Shown piece after piece: positions 62,319 through 64,000 of a stretch of DNA of 64,000 nt (within the stretch, counting starts at the first letter, position 1; each line of letters opens with the position of its first letter). The notes under the pieces were generated by a model, which searched no databases, was not told the origin of the DNA, and saw only the letters and a list, made by a program, of their open reading frames with translations. Source of the DNA: an uncultured Lachnospiraceae bacterium (lineage in GTDB: Bacteria; Bacillota; Clostridia; Lachnospirales; Lachnospiraceae); the NCBI GenBank assembly GCA_910585905.1, contig CAJUID010000009.1, positions 19,180 through 83,179 of the forward strand, given 5' to 3'. A program made the translations under genes and the position numbers.

Positions 62319-63341
62319 TTATTTTTTCTTCCAGTCCCATTCTTTTGTAGCACCGGATGCTAAATCCAGTATGTACAGCTTGCTCTGGTCAAATTCCTGA
62401 TAGAACAGATAATTGGAAGTAAGGTTTAGATAATTATAATCGCCAGATGCAATCAGCTTTAAGGATTTGGAATTGATATCAAGCGAATATAAGCCGTTAT
62501 CTGTGCCATTGTCAATCTGGCAGTAGACGGTATTGCCATCTGCGCTGACATTATAAGTGGCAAGCCGGTCGGAGACTAGGGCTTCTGGCGTGCCGCCGCT
62601 TACTGGGATGCGTTTCAGCGCATAGTTATCGTTCATATCCATAAAATAGAGATATTCCCCGTTTAGGATTACACTGGTGCAATTGCCATCATAGATGACA
62701 GAATCGCCAGTGCCATTGACGTTTAGGGCATGGATGGCATGGTTTTCTTTGTAGCCTGCATAATAAATCGTATTATTAGAAACAGCATATGGCGCACAAG
62801 GTTCATCCAAAAGTTTTTTATCTTCTGATCCGTCTATTTTGGCAGCGTATAGCTGCAGCCCTTTTTCTTGGTCATAATGTTGGTAGTATACATTATTTCC
62901 ATACAGGCATGCCACCTGCGTAGGGTTTTTATATAGGCTTGAAATGCTGCTTCCTTTTAGGTTTGCTCGGTAAAGCCCAGTGGTACTAAGTGCCATAAAG
63001 AAATCGGAATCAACGTTTTTTTTGTCATTTCTTTTTGTATAGAACATATATTTACCAGCAACATTTAGGTAACTAACATTGTCATCGGATAGTTTTTTTA
63101 CTTTCTCTAAATTGGATTTCATAGAATAAAGCATTCCTTCATCATAAGGATTGGAAAAATAAATGATACCGTCGGATTCGCAGAAGAGTCCGCCGTTCAG
63201 TAAGTTACCACTGGTATTTCCGGTTGTACTTTCATCTTCGTACAATTTAATTCTATTAAAATATTGCATGACCAGAGCGGTCCCAATTAGGACAGCAAGG
63301 ACAAGAAATAGAATTAAGATGCTTTTTTGATTCTTATTCAT
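62319..63341 (-). CDS. Membrane-anchored beta-propeller protein (DUF5050-type)
   Basis: With ATG 63341 behind GGGAGAG the protein has 340 residues; the longer open frame to 63584 has no support. One N-terminal membrane helix (SILILFLVLAVLIGTALVM) holds an extracellular domain made of repeated 'IYYxxYxxxxxLYxxxxDG' units, such as NNVYYQHYDQEKGLQLYAAK, NTIYYAGYKENHAIHALNV and EYLYFMDMNDNYALKRIP. These fit the DUF5050 beta-propeller of Clostridia. The ligand is unknown. Confidence 0.8.
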   Translation of the reverse strand: MNKNQKSILILFLVLAVLIGTALVMQYFNRIKLYEDESTTGNTSGNLLNGGLFCESDGIIYFSNPYDEGMLYSMKSNLEKVKKLSDDNVSYLNVAGKYMFYTKRNDKKNVDSDFFMALSTTGLYRANLKGSSISSLYKNPTQVACLYGNNVYYQHYDQEKGLQLYAAKIDGSEDKKLLDEPCAPYAVSNNTIYYAGYKENHAIHALNVNGTGDSVIYDGNCTSVILNGEYLYFMDMNDNYALKRIPVSGGTPEALVSDRLATYNVSADGNTVYCQIDNGTDNGLYSLDINSKSLKLIASGDYNYLNLTSNYLFYQEFDQSKLYILDLASGATKEWDWKKK

Positions 63342-63365
63342 AGTAATCTCTCCCATCTGATTATT

Positions 63366-63441
63366 TTTATTCCCGCGAAGCAATGAGACCAACGCAATGC
63401 ATATAAAGAATTGAAAGTTCCTTTGCATTTTCTGCGGGGTG
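63366..63441 (+). repeat. Structured intergenic repeat, copy 5 (truncated)
   Basis: It starts TTTATTCCCGCGAAGCAA and contains TTGAAAGTTCCTTTGCA, as in the long variant (copy 2), then GCGGGGTG, after which the similarity stops. The 3' half with GAAGCTAAGTCATGCCC is absent. A further fragment near 63544-63563 (GGGGCAGGGCAGCAGTATTT) resembles the left flank of copy 1. Confidence 0.65.
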
Positions 63442-64000
63442 ATTTCTATGCCAAGTTTGGTGCTTGCCATAGAATGTTGGTTCATTTGTTTGATAGTATC
63501 AGTATACATTTTATGGCGGAAGATTGCAATGAGGAATGTGATATGGGGCAGGGCAGCAGTATTTACTTTTTTATTCGCATCCAATCCTATTGATAATTTT
63601 CAGTTATCTATCACTATCTATCATAAATGCCTGCCTTCTTTTATCTGTATTATGTTTTTGGTTTTGAAATGACAATGCATTCCATAAGAAAGTGCAGACA
63701 TGTTTTACAACATTGTGCTTTTTGGAGGAACTATGTGTCTTGCTGCCTTCATTTTCTATTTGTGTTCTCCTCCACAAACTCCCATCATGCAGCAGTTTTT
63801 GTTTTACTTATGTTGTTTGGAACAGCCAACATGCAAAATGCAGAAAATAGTTATCCTCTTACTTGCAAGCACGACAAGTTTGCCTGTTTTCTGAAATTAG
63901 CTGTGAATAGTAACAAGGACTAATATTATCTTGGAAAGTCAAAAGCTTCAATTAGTCTTTTGGAAATATCTCTAAAAGGCTGCTATACTTTAGCTAGGAT
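63442..64000. other. Gene-free end of the window
   Basis: No ORF here has a good ribosome site or protein-like composition; the open frames are short and rich in Cys, Phe and His. The stretch is AT-rich and may include remnants of repeat copy 5. A gene may start beyond the window. Confidence 0.5.

Noticed and set aside
26532..63441. CRISPR array made of the repeated units
   Set aside because: Copies are kilobases apart, 76-237 bases long and hairpin-rich; there are no regular spacers and no cas genes.
63342..63584. 81-residue N-terminal extension of the propeller protein
   Set aside because: It would run through repeat copy 5, and a good ribosome site with a membrane anchor follows at 63341.
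63627..63923. Open frame of 98 codons near the window end
   Set aside because: No ribosome site, unusual Cys/His/Phe content and overlapping alternatives.
1..64000. tRNA or rRNA genes, prophage
   Set aside because: No tRNA-like cloverleaf or rRNA segment was noticed, and the truncated recombinase has no phage genes around it.

Overview
The window looks like chromosomal DNA of a low-to-moderate GC, Gram-positive anaerobe of the Lachnospiraceae type. The reasons are strong AGGAGG-type ribosome sites, secreted arabinan-degrading enzymes carrying C-terminal Ig-like repeats, a sugar ABC locus with YIP1/NHL and DUF5696-type accessory proteins, a short MetH and a DUF6171-type zinc-ribbon protein. 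The assignment rests on gene content and style, not on a marker gene.

Positions 1-25968 hold a tightly packed plus-strand glycan modification locus that continues upstream of the window. It begins with a phosphonate branch: an Fe-dependent alcohol dehydrogenase, phosphonopyruvate decarboxylase, a CMP-transferase fused to a HAD phosphatase, and a capsule-synthesis transferase. It continues with a WbsX-type protein, two glycosyltransferases, a 3-amino-3,6-dideoxyhexose pathway (ketoisomerase, aminotransferase, GNAT acyltransferase), a CBS/SGNH-like/citrate-lyase-ligase-like nucleotidyltransferase, three methyltransferases, a second PLP enzyme, two sulfotransferase-fold proteins, an SGNH hydrolase, a NodU/CmcH carbamoyltransferase, a truncated tyrosine recombinase and a DUF1796 protein. 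Its most striking property is a roughly 90-residue GxGxxG Rossmann-like module that recurs at least nine times in eight otherwise unrelated proteins, at either end of the protein, once alone behind a membrane anchor. No flippase, polymerase or exporter is visible, so the products may decorate a protein or a glycan assembled elsewhere.

Positions 26030-26353 encode a minus-strand XRE regulator. Positions 26949-54122 form an arabinan utilisation region: a secreted GH127 enzyme, a GH43 lipoprotein, two pairs of ABC permeases with two substrate-binding proteins, an NHL-TPR-YIP1 protein, a DUF5696-type protein, an intracellular GH51 arabinofuranosidase, a large secreted GH43 enzyme on the minus strand, and a small secreted LamG protein. 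Polymer is cut outside the cell, oligosaccharides are imported, and GH51 finishes the job in the cytoplasm. No ATPase subunit is encoded, so a shared MsmX-type ATPase is likely.

Positions 54359-63341 are housekeeping and accessory genes: a TetR-controlled Fe-ADH with twin operators, metH behind an unusual leader with a possible upstream ORF, a GT2 glycosyltransferase, folB-folK, a coiled-coil protein and a membrane-anchored beta-propeller protein. A family of structured intergenic repeats occurs five times between 26.5 and 63.4 kb. Two copies 35 kb apart differ at one base in 146, and one of them lies inside the stem-loop of a terminator.
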